Source: an uncultured Marinomonas sp. (GTDB taxonomy: Bacteria > Pseudomonadota > Gammaproteobacteria > Pseudomonadales > Marinomonadaceae). Taken from it: a stretch of 64,000 nt of DNA. The stretch spans positions 62,001 through 126,000 of the forward strand of contig CANLRQ010000005.1 of NCBI GenBank assembly GCA_947493575.1, read 5' to 3'. The position numbers and the translations under genes are program-made. Position 1 is the stretch's first letter; the number at the start of each line of letters is the position of its first letter. Positions 48,680 through 57,554 of this stretch are shown here, in pieces. The notes under the pieces were generated by a model. It was not told where the DNA came from. It was given only the letters and a program-made list of their open reading frames with translations, and ran no database searches.

Positions 48680-49564
48680 TCAAGCAGTAGATGATTTATT
48701 CTTTATCCTCACCATAAAATTCATTTGCCCAATAAGAAGCCCCAGCAGAATTAACACAGCAGCCACTATGTGTACCAGCTCAACGACTTCATCATAAAAT
48801 ACTGCACCGGCAAACATACCAAACACAGGGACTAATAAAGTCATTGGGGCCACACTTGAAATAGAATACTTCATAATCATCTTATTCCAGAACCAGTAAC
48901 CCAATAACGTCGTTGGGTACGCTTGAAACAAAGCTGAAATAATAACCCATTGATTGAGTGTTTGCGGCAAAGAGGTAATCGTTTCAGTACCATGGCTCAC
49001 GACAGCCAGTAATAATAATGGAATTGGTGCAAACAACATGGCCCATACATTAAAGGCAAAAATGGCTTTTGTATTGGCTTTCTTTACAATCAGAGCATTA
49101 ACACTCCAAAAAACAGACGCAATCAACACAAAGACTATGCCTTTCATTGTCACAGCGCCCTCTTCTAATTGAATGATCAGAATTAAACCTATCAAGGCAA
49201 GCAAAGCACCTATAAGTTTATTGCCTGTAATTTTTTCATTAAGAAAATACCAGCCAACAAACAAACCACTGACGACACTCATATCCAATAACAAAGACGC
49301 CATTCCTGATGAAAGTCCTGCATCGATAGAAAGCGTTGTCATTCCCCACACACCAACGCCAAAACTCAAGCCATAAGCAATAAAGTAACGCCATGGAACA
49401 TCTGGTTTTTTAATGAAAAACACCAGTGGAATTACCGCAAAAGTAAACCGTAAGGCGGTCAGCACCAAGGGATCAATATTATTAACACCTAATTTGATAA
49501 CACTAAAATTCATTCCCCACAGTGCCATTAAAGCTATGAGTAAACACACATCCGATTTTTTCAT
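48680..49564 (-). CDS. EamA/DMT-family transporter
   Basis: The 294-residue protein has ten hydrophobic helices in two EamA repeats (LMALWGMNFSVIKLG and VLIASVFWSVNALIVKK begin each half). DMT proteins usually export amino acids or other metabolites. It is divergent from a MocR-type regulator, a common regulator-transporter pairing, so its expression is probably controlled by that protein. The substrate is unknown. Confidence 0.9.
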   Translation of the reverse strand: MKKSDVCLLIALMALWGMNFSVIKLGVNNIDPLVLTALRFTFAVIPLVFFIKKPDVPWRYFIAYGLSFGVGVWGMTTLSIDAGLSSGMASLLLDMSVVSGLFVGWYFLNEKITGNKLIGALLALIGLILIIQLEEGAVTMKGIVFVLIASVFWSVNALIVKKANTKAIFAFNVWAMLFAPIPLLLLAVVSHGTETITSLPQTLNQWVIISALFQAYPTTLLGYWFWNKMIMKYSISSVAPMTLLVPVFGMFAGAVFYDEVVELVHIVAAVLILLGLLIGQMNFMVRIKNKSSTA

Positions 49565-49705
49565 ATCATTCTCTCAATTATTAGGGAAGGTATAGCAAAA
49601 TTATCTAATAAAAAATAATAAGGGTGCAGATTCAATTTTTAATAAATAAAAGAGTACAATTATCTTGTGAGAATATTTTTAAGTGGCATAAATGGAGACT
49701 TTGTA

Positions 49706-51208
49706 ATGCTTTATAAAACCTTAGCGCAGCACTTTATTGATGAAATACGCTCAGAAAAACGCATCACAGGGTCTCGTTTACCTGCATTACGCGCTGTAGT
49801 AAAACAGCATCAAGTTAGCATGACAACGGCGACAAAAGCTTACGATTACTTGCAAGAAACAGGTTGGATTTTTGCAAAGCCTCAATCAGGCTATTTTGTA
49901 AAAAGCATACTAGATAATCGCAAGTGTTCCTTTCCCTCTTTATCCGAATCTCAATCAGAAGCACGCAACCCTCAAAAGTTTGCACCGAATCATGGATACA
50001 ACCATACCCCTGAGTTTTTTAGCGCGTTTGGCACCGCCATGTTGGCGCCCTCCCTCACCCCTAGCATAGCCTTCCAAAGGTGCATAAAACGTGTCACAAA
50101 TAGAGCCATTAATGGGCTTTTTCATTACCCAGAAAACCGTGGCAATATTCAATTACGCAATGCTCTCTCACAACATTTTAAAGAAGACAGTTTTGCTTTT
50201 TCAGCAGAAGATTTAGTAATTACCCATGGATGTCTAGATGCGGTTAAATTAGCTATTGAAACTACCACAAAACAAGGTGACACCATCGCGATTAACTCTC
50301 CCTGCTACAGCGGTTTATTGGACTTACTTACCGGACTATCTCGCAATATCATTGAAGTACCATGCAATGACAATCAACTAGACATACGCTTCCTTGAAAC
50401 CTTAATGGCAAACAAAGATATCAATGCCGCACTATTTAGTACCAGTCATATCAACCCCACGGGGGTCAGCTTTACTAATACTCAAAAAAAACAATTAGCG
50501 GAGTTAGCAGAGAAATACCAAATCGCGATTATTGAGGACGATGTTTATTTAGAATTATCTCATCAAAAACACACACCTTTACCAGTAAAAACATGGGACA
50601 AAGCAGGCTATGTTCTTTGGTGCGGTTCTTTTTCTAAAACACTGGCTCCCGGTCTGCGCCTTGGCTGGTGTTTACCAGGTCGTTTTATTCAGACCTATAT
50701 GAAACAACAATCTCTTACTGATAGTGGCGTAAATGGATTAATTCAAACCGCATTAACCGAATTCATTAATACAGGTGATTATAGATCTCATATTCACTCA
50801 TTACGTATTACGCTCCACCATCAAATTCATCAATACCGAGACTTTTTAATTAAACAACTGCCTTCAAGTGCAACAATTAGCCAACCAACAGGTGGGCTTG
50901 TCTTATGGGTTCATATACCAAATTTAAATACCAAGAAATTAGAAATACTGGCCGATAATAGCCAAATTGACATTCGTTGTGGTGCTCGTTTTAGCACGCA
51001 CGATACCTATAAACACTGCTTTCGAATTAATTGTGGTTGGCCTTTAGACACTTATCCTTTAGATAATTACCCTTTAGATAATTACCCTTTAGATAATTAC
51101 CCTTTAGATAATTACCCTTTAGATACAGTCGACCAAGAAAAAAATACACTAAGTTCGTTAGCGAAACTTTGCAACATAATAGGTGAAATTACAGATATCA
51201 GGGCTTGA
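49706..51208 (+). CDS. MocR-type (GntR plus aminotransferase) transcriptional regulator
   Basis: From the ATG at 49706 (GGAGA nine bases upstream) the protein has 500 residues. It has an N-terminal GntR winged helix (about 1-70, RLPALRAVVKQHQVS and TTATKAYDYLQETGW) and a fold-type I aminotransferase-like domain. The PLP lysine lies in GSFSKTLAPGLRLGW, and NPTG and IEDDVYLEL are conserved. A GTG frame from 49667 would add 13 residues without homology. MocR proteins sense PLP or amino-acid metabolites. Near the C-terminus a 15-bp repeat encodes six PLDxY units, which are not part of the normal fold. The gene is divergent from the DMT transporter. Confidence 0.9.
   Translation: MLYKTLAQHFIDEIRSEKRITGSRLPALRAVVKQHQVSMTTATKAYDYLQETGWIFAKPQSGYFVKSILDNRKCSFPSLSESQSEARNPQKFAPNHGYNHTPEFFSAFGTAMLAPSLTPSIAFQRCIKRVTNRAINGLFHYPENRGNIQLRNALSQHFKEDSFAFSAEDLVITHGCLDAVKLAIETTTKQGDTIAINSPCYSGLLDLLTGLSRNIIEVPCNDNQLDIRFLETLMANKDINAALFSTSHINPTGVSFTNTQKKQLAELAEKYQIAIIEDDVYLELSHQKHTPLPVKTWDKAGYVLWCGSFSKTLAPGLRLGWCLPGRFIQTYMKQQSLTDSGVNGLIQTALTEFINTGDYRSHIHSLRITLHHQIHQYRDFLIKQLPSSATISQPTGGLVLWVHIPNLNTKKLEILADNSQIDIRCGARFSTHDTYKHCFRINCGWPLDTYPLDNYPLDNYPLDNYPLDNYPLDTVDQEKNTLSSLAKLCNIIGEITDIRA
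51041..51130 (+). repeat. In-frame 15-bp tandem repeat (six units) in the MocR gene
   Basis: Four identical units CCTTTAGATAATTAC (51056-51115) are flanked by one diverged unit on each side. Each codes for PLD followed by N or T and Y. The 15-bp period keeps the frame, so copy-number changes would alter length without a frameshift. Confidence 0.95.
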
Positions 51209-51659
51209 AACTCTTAATTTTGTTATGAAGTGTAATAGTCATTCTACCCAATTATATGCTATAAGCAGCATAAAATTATTTATCTGGAGCAGAAAATCAT
51301 TTCCAACATCATGTTTATTAAAGATTTTCCCAAACTTATAGAATAAGAAATATGCAATAAAAGCCTCTTTACCACCACTTTCTGTCACTTTTCCTTAATT
51401 TGCAAATCCACTTCCTATTGTTAGTATCAATATCAGACGTGACTAATAAATACAGTTCAAACCTCAACGTATTATTTTTTAGTCAAACAATACGGATTAA
51501 AGGCGACTTAACATGCTCAGATTTATCTCAAAGTGCGGTTAGAGGACAACCATGCTACGAATTGATCCACCCAACGCCTCAGACGAAGCGTTGTTCTCCT
51601 TTAGCCAAGTTCATCTTGACTTTTTTTATAGCGTATTTTAACCAAACCCAAAATCTCTA
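51209..51659. other. Gap between the MocR gene and a sensor kinase gene; possible 29-codon ORF
   Basis: About 450 bp of AT-rich sequence. A short frame at 51552-51641 (starting MLRIDPPNASDEALFSFSQ) has AGAGGA five bases upstream of its ATG and could be a small gene or a 5' fragment of a lost gene; I rate it low. It includes a 6-bp hairpin (CAACGC/GCGTTG, 51572-51593). A longer overlapping frame from 51400 runs into the kinase gene on the other strand and looks like chance. Confidence 0.25.
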
Positions 51660-52928
51660 TTACTTAAAATACAAACTGACTTTCGCCCCACCCAAATCAT
51701 CAGACGTATTAATACTTAAAGAAACACCAAGCCATTCTGCAATCCGGCTCACTATAGCAAGCCCCATTCCGTGGCCCTTTATTCCATGATCACCACGCCA
51801 AAAAGGCTGTATCACTTTATCTCTTTGATCTTCTGGAATGCCTGCACCATCATCTTCAATTAAAAAAAGATAACCCTGAGGCTGTTTTTTAAAGGTAATT
51901 CTAATATGGCTATGGGCATGTTTTATTGCATTATTCATAAGGTTATTAAACAGCATTGCCACATAACGTCTATCCGTATGAATCCAACTTTGAGTCTCAT
52001 CAAAACAATACTCTAGCTGTATATCTGCCCTATCATGCACCGCGAACAAAGAACGGATAAACTCTTCCATTGGAATATTTTCTTTATGTAATTCAACATT
52101 TGATTCATCCAATCGAGCATACCTAAGTAAGGTATCGACCAAAGATTCCATTTCACAAAGATCATTACTGATTCGGTCAAGATATTTATATCTGGTCTTA
52201 GAGTCTTGTACTTCTTCCAATGCATCAATGCCAAAACGTAATCTGGCCAAGGGAGTTTTTAAATCGTGTGATACGGCTCTACTAAGCAATTTGTTGTCTT
52301 CAATTAACGTTTCAATTCGATCCGCCATGCGGTTAAATTCCATTTCAATATCAGAAATATACGACAAGCGGCCTTCTGAGACTCTTGATGATAAATTACC
52401 CTGACCAAAAGAGCGGGCGGCACTTCGGAGAATAATTAGACGCCCTATAAGTGGATACAGCCAAAGCAATAAAATAATCACCACACCAATATAAAATACC
52501 AAGGTAAAAATAAGGTTTACATTCATTAGAGAAGATTCGGTGTCTTGTTTAATAAACAACAAGGTCATCACATTTTGAGATCTCTCCATGTAAAAGTGCA
52601 ATGAAACATCCTGTTCCGATTCAAGAATAAGCGCGTTACCCTGCTCAAAATTAACCAACAAACTATCTGGAATTGGAAAATTCACCCGCTTTTGTAAGCG
52701 AACGATTAACTCACTGGTTTGCTGCCATTCACTTAAAAATGCCTCTCTGTTTGTCTCACTCAAATTATCTAATGTGGACGCCAGATCATATCCTATCGAT
52801 TCGTAGAAACTGAATTCACCTGTTTGCTCATCATTCTCAATACTGTGGTAAACCTCATTAATTAGCCAACCAAGCCCTATTACAGCGGAAACCACAACCA
52901 AAACAAGTGATACAGTTAATTGCTTCAT
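51660..52928 (-). CDS. RstB-like sensor histidine kinase (second system)
   Basis: The 422-residue membrane kinase has TM1 (about 5-24), a periplasmic domain (25-138), TM2 (about 139-160), a HAMP domain, the H-box AVSHDLKTPLARLRF with H221, the N-box NNLMNNAIKHA, and DDGAGIPEDQRDK and GHGMGLAIVSRI. The gene follows its response regulator after 31 bp on the same strand, with DUF3019 and MipA genes upstream. It is only distantly similar to the kinase at 44.5 kb. Confidence 0.92.
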   Translation of the reverse strand: MKQLTVSLVLVVVSAVIGLGWLINEVYHSIENDEQTGEFSFYESIGYDLASTLDNLSETNREAFLSEWQQTSELIVRLQKRVNFPIPDSLLVNFEQGNALILESEQDVSLHFYMERSQNVMTLLFIKQDTESSLMNVNLIFTLVFYIGVVIILLLWLYPLIGRLIILRSAARSFGQGNLSSRVSEGRLSYISDIEMEFNRMADRIETLIEDNKLLSRAVSHDLKTPLARLRFGIDALEEVQDSKTRYKYLDRISNDLCEMESLVDTLLRYARLDESNVELHKENIPMEEFIRSLFAVHDRADIQLEYCFDETQSWIHTDRRYVAMLFNNLMNNAIKHAHSHIRITFKKQPQGYLFLIEDDGAGIPEDQRDKVIQPFWRGDHGIKGHGMGLAIVSRIAEWLGVSLSINTSDDLGGAKVSLYFK

Positions 52929-52959
52929 TTTTATTATCCGTCTTACTTAACCTTAAGCG

Positions 52960-53655
52960 TTACCAAGCATCTGCCGCAAAAAGATAACCCTTACCCCAAA
53001 CAGTCTTAATTTTATAAGGCGTATTGGAATCATCATTTAACTTTTTACGTAGGCGAGAAATTCTTATATCAATGGAGCGATCAAAACCATCATAATCTAT
53101 GCCTCTTAATCGGCTCACTAATTCCGCTCGACTAATTACTTTTCCAGCTTCAGACGCCAATATCCATAACATGTCAAACTCATTACTTGATACAGCAATA
53201 GGTTCACCATTAAGAGCAACGCTTTTAGAGACTGAATCCATTCGCAAACCACCAAACAGTCGAGTTGTTAATGCTTCGGATTCATTGCCTCGCCTTAATA
53301 AAGCCTTGATCCTGGCCAACAAAATTCTGGGTTTAATCGGTTTACTTAAATAATCATCCGCGCCAAGTTCAAGACCAAGTACTTCGTCACTTTCCTCAAC
53401 ACAGGCCGTCATCATTAAAATAGGTAATGGGTAAAATTCACGAATTTCTTTACAGACATCAAAACCATTTTTTACGGGCAGCATAATATCTAATAAAACA
53501 AGGTCTGGATGATCCGCTTCAACCAGTTCAATGGCCATATCACCTCGATTAGCAACACTCACTTCATAACCATGATCCGTTAGATAGTCACTAATCCATT
53601 CGGATAAAGACGGATCGTCTTCAACAACTAAAATATGCTCTTTTTTATTGGTCAT
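52960..53655 (-). CDS. RstA-like response regulator (second system)
   Basis: The 231-residue OmpR-type regulator has the acidic pair in VEDD, phosphoacceptor D56 in LLDIMLP, the conserved lysine in LSKP and the DNA-binding helix region LRGIDYDGFDRSIDIRISRLR, ending WGKGYLFA. It shares the LRGIDYDG segment with the regulator at 47899. It is followed by its kinase and preceded by the DUF3019 gene with 63 bp between, a frequent neighbourhood in marine gammaproteobacteria. Confidence 0.93.
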   Translation of the reverse strand: MTNKKEHILVVEDDPSLSEWISDYLTDHGYEVSVANRGDMAIELVEADHPDLVLLDIMLPVKNGFDVCKEIREFYPLPILMMTACVEESDEVLGLELGADDYLSKPIKPRILLARIKALLRRGNESEALTTRLFGGLRMDSVSKSVALNGEPIAVSSNEFDMLWILASEAGKVISRAELVSRLRGIDYDGFDRSIDIRISRLRKKLNDDSNTPYKIKTVWGKGYLFAADAW

Positions 53656-53718
53656 TGAACCCTCATTTTATTAAAAGTAAATTTCTAACCCGTTATAAGG
53701 AAGATGCTTTAAAAATAG

Positions 53719-54135
53719 TTAAAATAAACGCCATTCACTGTAATTTTTCCGCGTTGTTTTATAAACCCACGCGACTTTTACATTGCTTTCAACTAATGGA
53801 GTATTCTCTCCTTTTGCCCGAATTTGATAAACCGTACTACGTTCAAATTGAAACGAATCTTTATAAGACAGTATTTCATTACCATGCCAACATAATACGG
53901 GTTGATCGCTTGGTAATTGGTACAGGCAGTAATCATCACCCTTAGGGGTAAACCAACGAAACGTTAGTTTTTGATAACATGTCTGTCCCTGCCTAAGTGC
54001 AATACAACGATTGGGCTCTATTTTAAGAAACATTTTTTGATCTGTTGCCAAAGCAGAAGCAGGATGAACGAACGCAAATAAACTGAATACAGCACACGTC
54101 AATTTTAAATTAATACTCACCTTCAAGGCCCCCAT
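53719..54135 (-). CDS. DUF3019 family secreted protein
   Basis: The 138-residue protein has a signal peptide (hydrophobic core LTCAVFSLFAFVHPASALA) and a small beta-rich domain with KIEPNRCIALRQGQTCYQ and YCLYQL with CW, four cysteines that could form two disulfides. The pattern and its place beside mipA and RstAB-like genes match DUF3019. Function unknown, presumed periplasmic. Its ATG overlaps the stop of the MipA gene. Confidence 0.8.
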   Translation of the reverse strand: MGALKVSINLKLTCAVFSLFAFVHPASALATDQKMFLKIEPNRCIALRQGQTCYQKLTFRWFTPKGDDYCLYQLPSDQPVLCWHGNEILSYKDSFQFERSTVYQIRAKGENTPLVESNVKVAWVYKTTRKNYSEWRLF

Positions 54136-54983
54136 TAAAAAATGTAGCTAATAGAAGTAACAAATAAGGTTTCATTCCCGTCTTTCATTAGAGGACTGTC
54201 TTCTATTTCTTGTGGTAGATCCGTATATCTAACAAAAGAAGTAAATACTGTGTGCTCACTTAATGGGTAGGTTACTCCCACTTCTCCGGAATATTTCAGG
54301 CTTGACCCTAAATCGTATTCAGCAAACCGTGAAGTCGCTTCTTGCTCAGTCACACCATATAAATAACTGTTTGTTTCTGATGAACTGTATTCCATGCTCA
54401 AAATACTGTGTAGATTCCAGTTCTGTATTTGCCAACTGCGACCAATACGAGCCGTACTCACAATGCCATTACCGCCATGTATATCAGTCACAAGACGGTA
54501 TTGAAAAATATAGTCATCAAAATTCGCTGTTGCTCGTATTCCAGCGCCATTATAAAAGGTATTACGTTCTAGCATGGCGTCATTGCGCTCATTTTCATTG
54601 AGGCTTTTTTCCCTATCATCGTCTTCTGTTTCGAGTCTTCCTTGAAAACTCAAAGCGATGAAATCAACTGACCAATTTCCTTTATTTAAAAAATTGTAAC
54701 CAATATTCAACCCATCAGAAGTCCCTTGAGAAGCTTCGATAAAAAGGCCGTTATAATAATAAGTACCACCCAAACTAATACCTAAATAAGCATCTGCTTC
54801 ATCATCATCAGAAAAAATACGTCCTCCATCAACATGAGCTACCGACAAGCCAACACCAAAATAGCCTCCATTTTCTCTTTCTAATTCACTGCCAGTGCGA
54901 ATGTCTTGAGCAATATCTCCTGCCAAGACCAGCGGAGAGCAGATAGAGGTAAACACGACTAATGTACTTAAAGTAACTTTCAT
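54135..54983 (-). CDS. MipA/OmpV family outer-membrane protein
   Basis: From the ATG at 54983 the protein has 282 residues: a signal peptide (LVVFTSICSPLVLAG) and a beta-barrel with the family features GGYFGVGLSVAH, YLGISLGGTYYYNGLFIEAS, LNIGYNF and a terminal aromatic in SISYIF. An ATG further upstream (55070) would bury the signal peptide. MipA/OmpV proteins are scaffold or channel-like barrels. It is probably controlled by the adjacent two-component system, by analogy with similar loci. Confidence 0.85.
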   Translation of the reverse strand: MKVTLSTLVVFTSICSPLVLAGDIAQDIRTGSELERENGGYFGVGLSVAHVDGGRIFSDDDEADAYLGISLGGTYYYNGLFIEASQGTSDGLNIGYNFLNKGNWSVDFIALSFQGRLETEDDDREKSLNENERNDAMLERNTFYNGAGIRATANFDDYIFQYRLVTDIHGGNGIVSTARIGRSWQIQNWNLHSILSMEYSSSETNSYLYGVTEQEATSRFAEYDLGSSLKYSGEVGVTYPLSEHTVFTSFVRYTDLPQEIEDSPLMKDGNETLFVTSISYIF

Positions 54984-55193
54984 TTGAGTTCTCTTTTTAG
55001 CTAAGTAGGTTGTTATTCGAGCTTTATCTAAGCTCTCGATTGAATAAGAAAGATTAAACGCTACTTTCACAATTCGAGTTGTAACAAGTTATTTCAATGA
55101 AACACTTTGTTACAGGTTGAAAAACCTTGATACAACCAACCGCTTTCTACCCATTTATGATGGCAGCTTCTTAAGACAATCAGGAGAAACAAA

Positions 55194-55640
55194 GTGAATA
55201 AGCAAACTAGGCGCCTTATTCTCGCAATTCTTTTTTCCTGTATTAGCGGAATGCTACTAAGTGAAAGTGTTGTCACAAGGCATAGCACCCTCATACTTGC
55301 ACAAGGAGTTTGGCAATCCACCAATAACCATCCACATTTACTACAAATAGAAGGTCAACGCCTTAAGTATTATGATACAAGCAACAAGAGGTGTCTCCAA
55401 TATACTCCTATCCCTTCTATCAATATGACTGAATTCGTCAATAAAATTCGTTTGTATAAAGAACACAACCAAGGTTGGTTACTTTCCTCCTCACCTCCTA
55501 TATTAAAACTGTCCTTTACCTCCATTGATCCAGAACAGAAAAAAAGCACACAGAAATACACAAGAATAAATGCATTACCCTACATTTGTCAGAAAGCAAC
55601 ATTTAAAGAAATCACAGACATACCAGATAGCAAAATATAG
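55194..55640 (+). CDS. Small exported or membrane-anchored protein, family unknown
   Basis: A 148-residue protein starts with GTG at 55194, with CAGGAGA seven bases upstream. The N-terminus has basic residues and one hydrophobic helix (LILAILFSCISGMLL) that could be a signal peptide or anchor. The mature part is mixed beta, with two cysteines (RCLQY and YICQK) that may pair. It runs divergently from the MipA gene with 210 bp between, so it may belong to the same regulon. No family recognised. Confidence 0.65.
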   Translation: MNKQTRRLILAILFSCISGMLLSESVVTRHSTLILAQGVWQSTNNHPHLLQIEGQRLKYYDTSNKRCLQYTPIPSINMTEFVNKIRLYKEHNQGWLLSSSPPILKLSFTSIDPEQKKSTQKYTRINALPYICQKATFKEITDIPDSKI

Positions 55641-55774
55641 AAGAGAAGAACTTTAGAAGAAACTAATAAAAAATTCATTATAAGCCCTATCACGCCATAC
55701 AAAGCAGGCAAATCAAAAATAAGCAGGACACAACAAGTAACTCAAGCGCAAGCTGACTGTGTCCTTGGGTTCAA

Positions 55775-56338
55775 TTAATCCCTATGATACAGAGCCTCAA
55801 TGGTACTGTTCCCAATTGAATAAGCATTTATCATATAACCCGCTAACGCCCCTGAAACATTTTCTGTCAACTCTAATTTTTGCGACAAAGCATGTACCGT
55901 AAATTGATAACGATGAACCCCGTGACCTTGTGGAGGGCAAGCGCCACCAAAACCAGAAAAGCCATAATCGTTCTCTATTTGAAGGCTTCCAGATGGTAAT
56001 AAATGAGCATTCTTGTCACCAGAGCCAGCAACCAAGTTCGTCACATCCGCAGGGATATTGATCATTTGCCAATGCCACCAACCACTGCCTGTTGGCGCAT
56101 CTGGGTCATAGGCTGTTACAGCAAATGCAACCGTTCCCTCAGGAGCACCAGACCAAGAAAGTTGTGGAGAGATATTCCCTCCTGTACAACCAAAGCCTTC
56201 AAATTCCTGAGCAGGGTTCATCGTTTCCCCAGCAAAAATATCACTACTTTGTAAAGTGAACAAGTTTGGCTCTGCAAAAGACAAGGCGGAATAAAATGAA
56301 AGCATACATAATGCTGGCTTAGTAAATCTTAATAACAT
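55775..56338 (-). CDS. Secreted YbhB/YbcL-type PEBP (Raf kinase inhibitor-like) protein
   Basis: The 187-residue protein has a signal peptide (cut near SFA) and the PEBP fold with GFGCTGGNISPQLSW, the ligand-pocket motif YDPDAPTGSGWWHW and GPxxGHGVHRY-like CPPQGHGVHRYQF. The family binds phosphate-bearing ligands; bacterial roles are not settled. It is transcribed alone. Confidence 0.9.
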   Translation of the reverse strand: MLLRFTKPALCMLSFYSALSFAEPNLFTLQSSDIFAGETMNPAQEFEGFGCTGGNISPQLSWSGAPEGTVAFAVTAYDPDAPTGSGWWHWQMINIPADVTNLVAGSGDKNAHLLPSGSLQIENDYGFSGFGGACPPQGHGVHRYQFTVHALSQKLELTENVSGALAGYMINAYSIGNSTIEALYHRD

Positions 56339-56439
56339 AAGAACCTCTCAGATTTATTATCAAAAATGAAAATGAACAGGCCACTATATTAAGCATTTGA
56401 TGCAAGCAAGGTTCTCTACATAAACACCAAACTTTCGCC

Positions 56440-57246
56440 TTAATCCGTCATTTTTGTTTTTCTAAGCTCTGTAGGAGTCAAACCAAAACGCTGTTTGAAG
56501 CGCTGGGTAAATCGGGACTGTGATTGATAGCCACAGACATTTGCAATCACATTTATGGCATCATTTGTTGTTTGTAATAGATGTAGACCATGACCTAATC
56601 GCGCTTGATCCTTAAGTCCTTGCAAATTAACCCCTTCTAATTGCAACCTCCTTCTTAAAGTGGATTCACTCATCGCAAGTTGCTCACATAAAAAGGTTAA
56701 CCCGACATCTTCAGAAATATTAGCGCTGAGAATGTTATGTATCTTATGGCTTGTGCTTGGACTATGAGAGATTGAAGCCACATCTTGATAGCCAAGATAA
56801 TAAAGGTACTGAAGTATTTCTTGTCGACGAAGTGACTGCATTTCTTTTGGTATAAAGGCAGACCACTCAATAAATTGGGTGATTACTTTTGATAATCCGA
56901 CAGAAATATCACCAAGAAAATGTTTTGGAGAAAACTGTGTACTATGTGCAAAGATAGTAAAGTCATCGTGTTCGAATTCAATTAATACAGCAAAATATTC
57001 CTTTTCACTTGGAATATTACGCATATCTACATTTGGATTGTTAGAAAGAAACACAAAACTGCCAGTATTACAGAGGATTTCTGAAGAGTCTCCTAATCTT
57101 TTTTCACCATCCAGAACCAAAATTAGTAATGGTTTTATAATAGGAACATTAAGTATTTTTTGAGTCTTTACGGACGAATAAACAGAGAAAGGTAACTGTT
57201 CACCCTCTTCCATGGCGCGTTTTACTACAGAAATTAAGTGCTCCAT
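56440..57246 (-). CDS. AraC-family transcriptional regulator
   Basis: The 268-residue protein has an N-terminal effector domain (about 1-160) and a C-terminal pair of helix-turn-helix units: LTFLCEQLAMSESTLRRRLQ and ANVCGYQSQSRFTQRFKQRFG with the GLTPTELRK end, the AraC signature. Similar to regulators with an AraC_N type domain. The target is unknown; the nearest divergent gene is not obvious. Confidence 0.9.
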   Translation of the reverse strand: MEHLISVVKRAMEEGEQLPFSVYSSVKTQKILNVPIIKPLLILVLDGEKRLGDSSEILCNTGSFVFLSNNPNVDMRNIPSEKEYFAVLIEFEHDDFTIFAHSTQFSPKHFLGDISVGLSKVITQFIEWSAFIPKEMQSLRRQEILQYLYYLGYQDVASISHSPSTSHKIHNILSANISEDVGLTFLCEQLAMSESTLRRRLQLEGVNLQGLKDQARLGHGLHLLQTTNDAINVIANVCGYQSQSRFTQRFKQRFGLTPTELRKTKMTD

Positions 57247-57554
57247 AACTCGGCTATTTTACCTATAAATTGATTACCACATACTAAAACCGACTATCTT
57301 CAAAAACAGACCCGTTTCAAAAAGCGACATCACTCAAATGAAGTTACTATCTTATAAAGCATCAGAACATAGGTAGATATTGATTAAAAGTCGAGAAACA
57401 AAAAAGCTTTTATGGAAAGGCGCTGAGTCTATTAGGAAGGGACATATAAAAGAAATGACGTTTGATAGAATCTCAAACGTCATAACAGTTTACATTTACT
57501 TGCCACCTTCCAATTAATAGCCTATTAAATGGAAAGTGGCAGAAAGTAAGATGA
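57247..57554. other. Intergenic region with two hairpins after the chemoreceptor gene
   Basis: About 308 bp between the AraC gene leader and the chemoreceptor stop. It holds an 11-bp inverted repeat (ATGACGTTTGA with TCAAACGTCAT, 57455-57483) and a second imperfect hairpin (TGCCAC with GTGGCA, 57501-57541), either of which may terminate the chemoreceptor transcript. The rest shows nothing recognisable. Confidence 0.5.

Noticed and set aside
51400-51789. 129-codon frame overlapping the kinase 3' end
   Set aside because: Lies largely antisense to a real kinase gene and has no homology signal.
57404-57450. GGAAAGGCGCTGAGTC and TTAGGAAGG resembling family-A ends
   Set aside because: Pieces are out of order and short; no inverted partner or shared interior.
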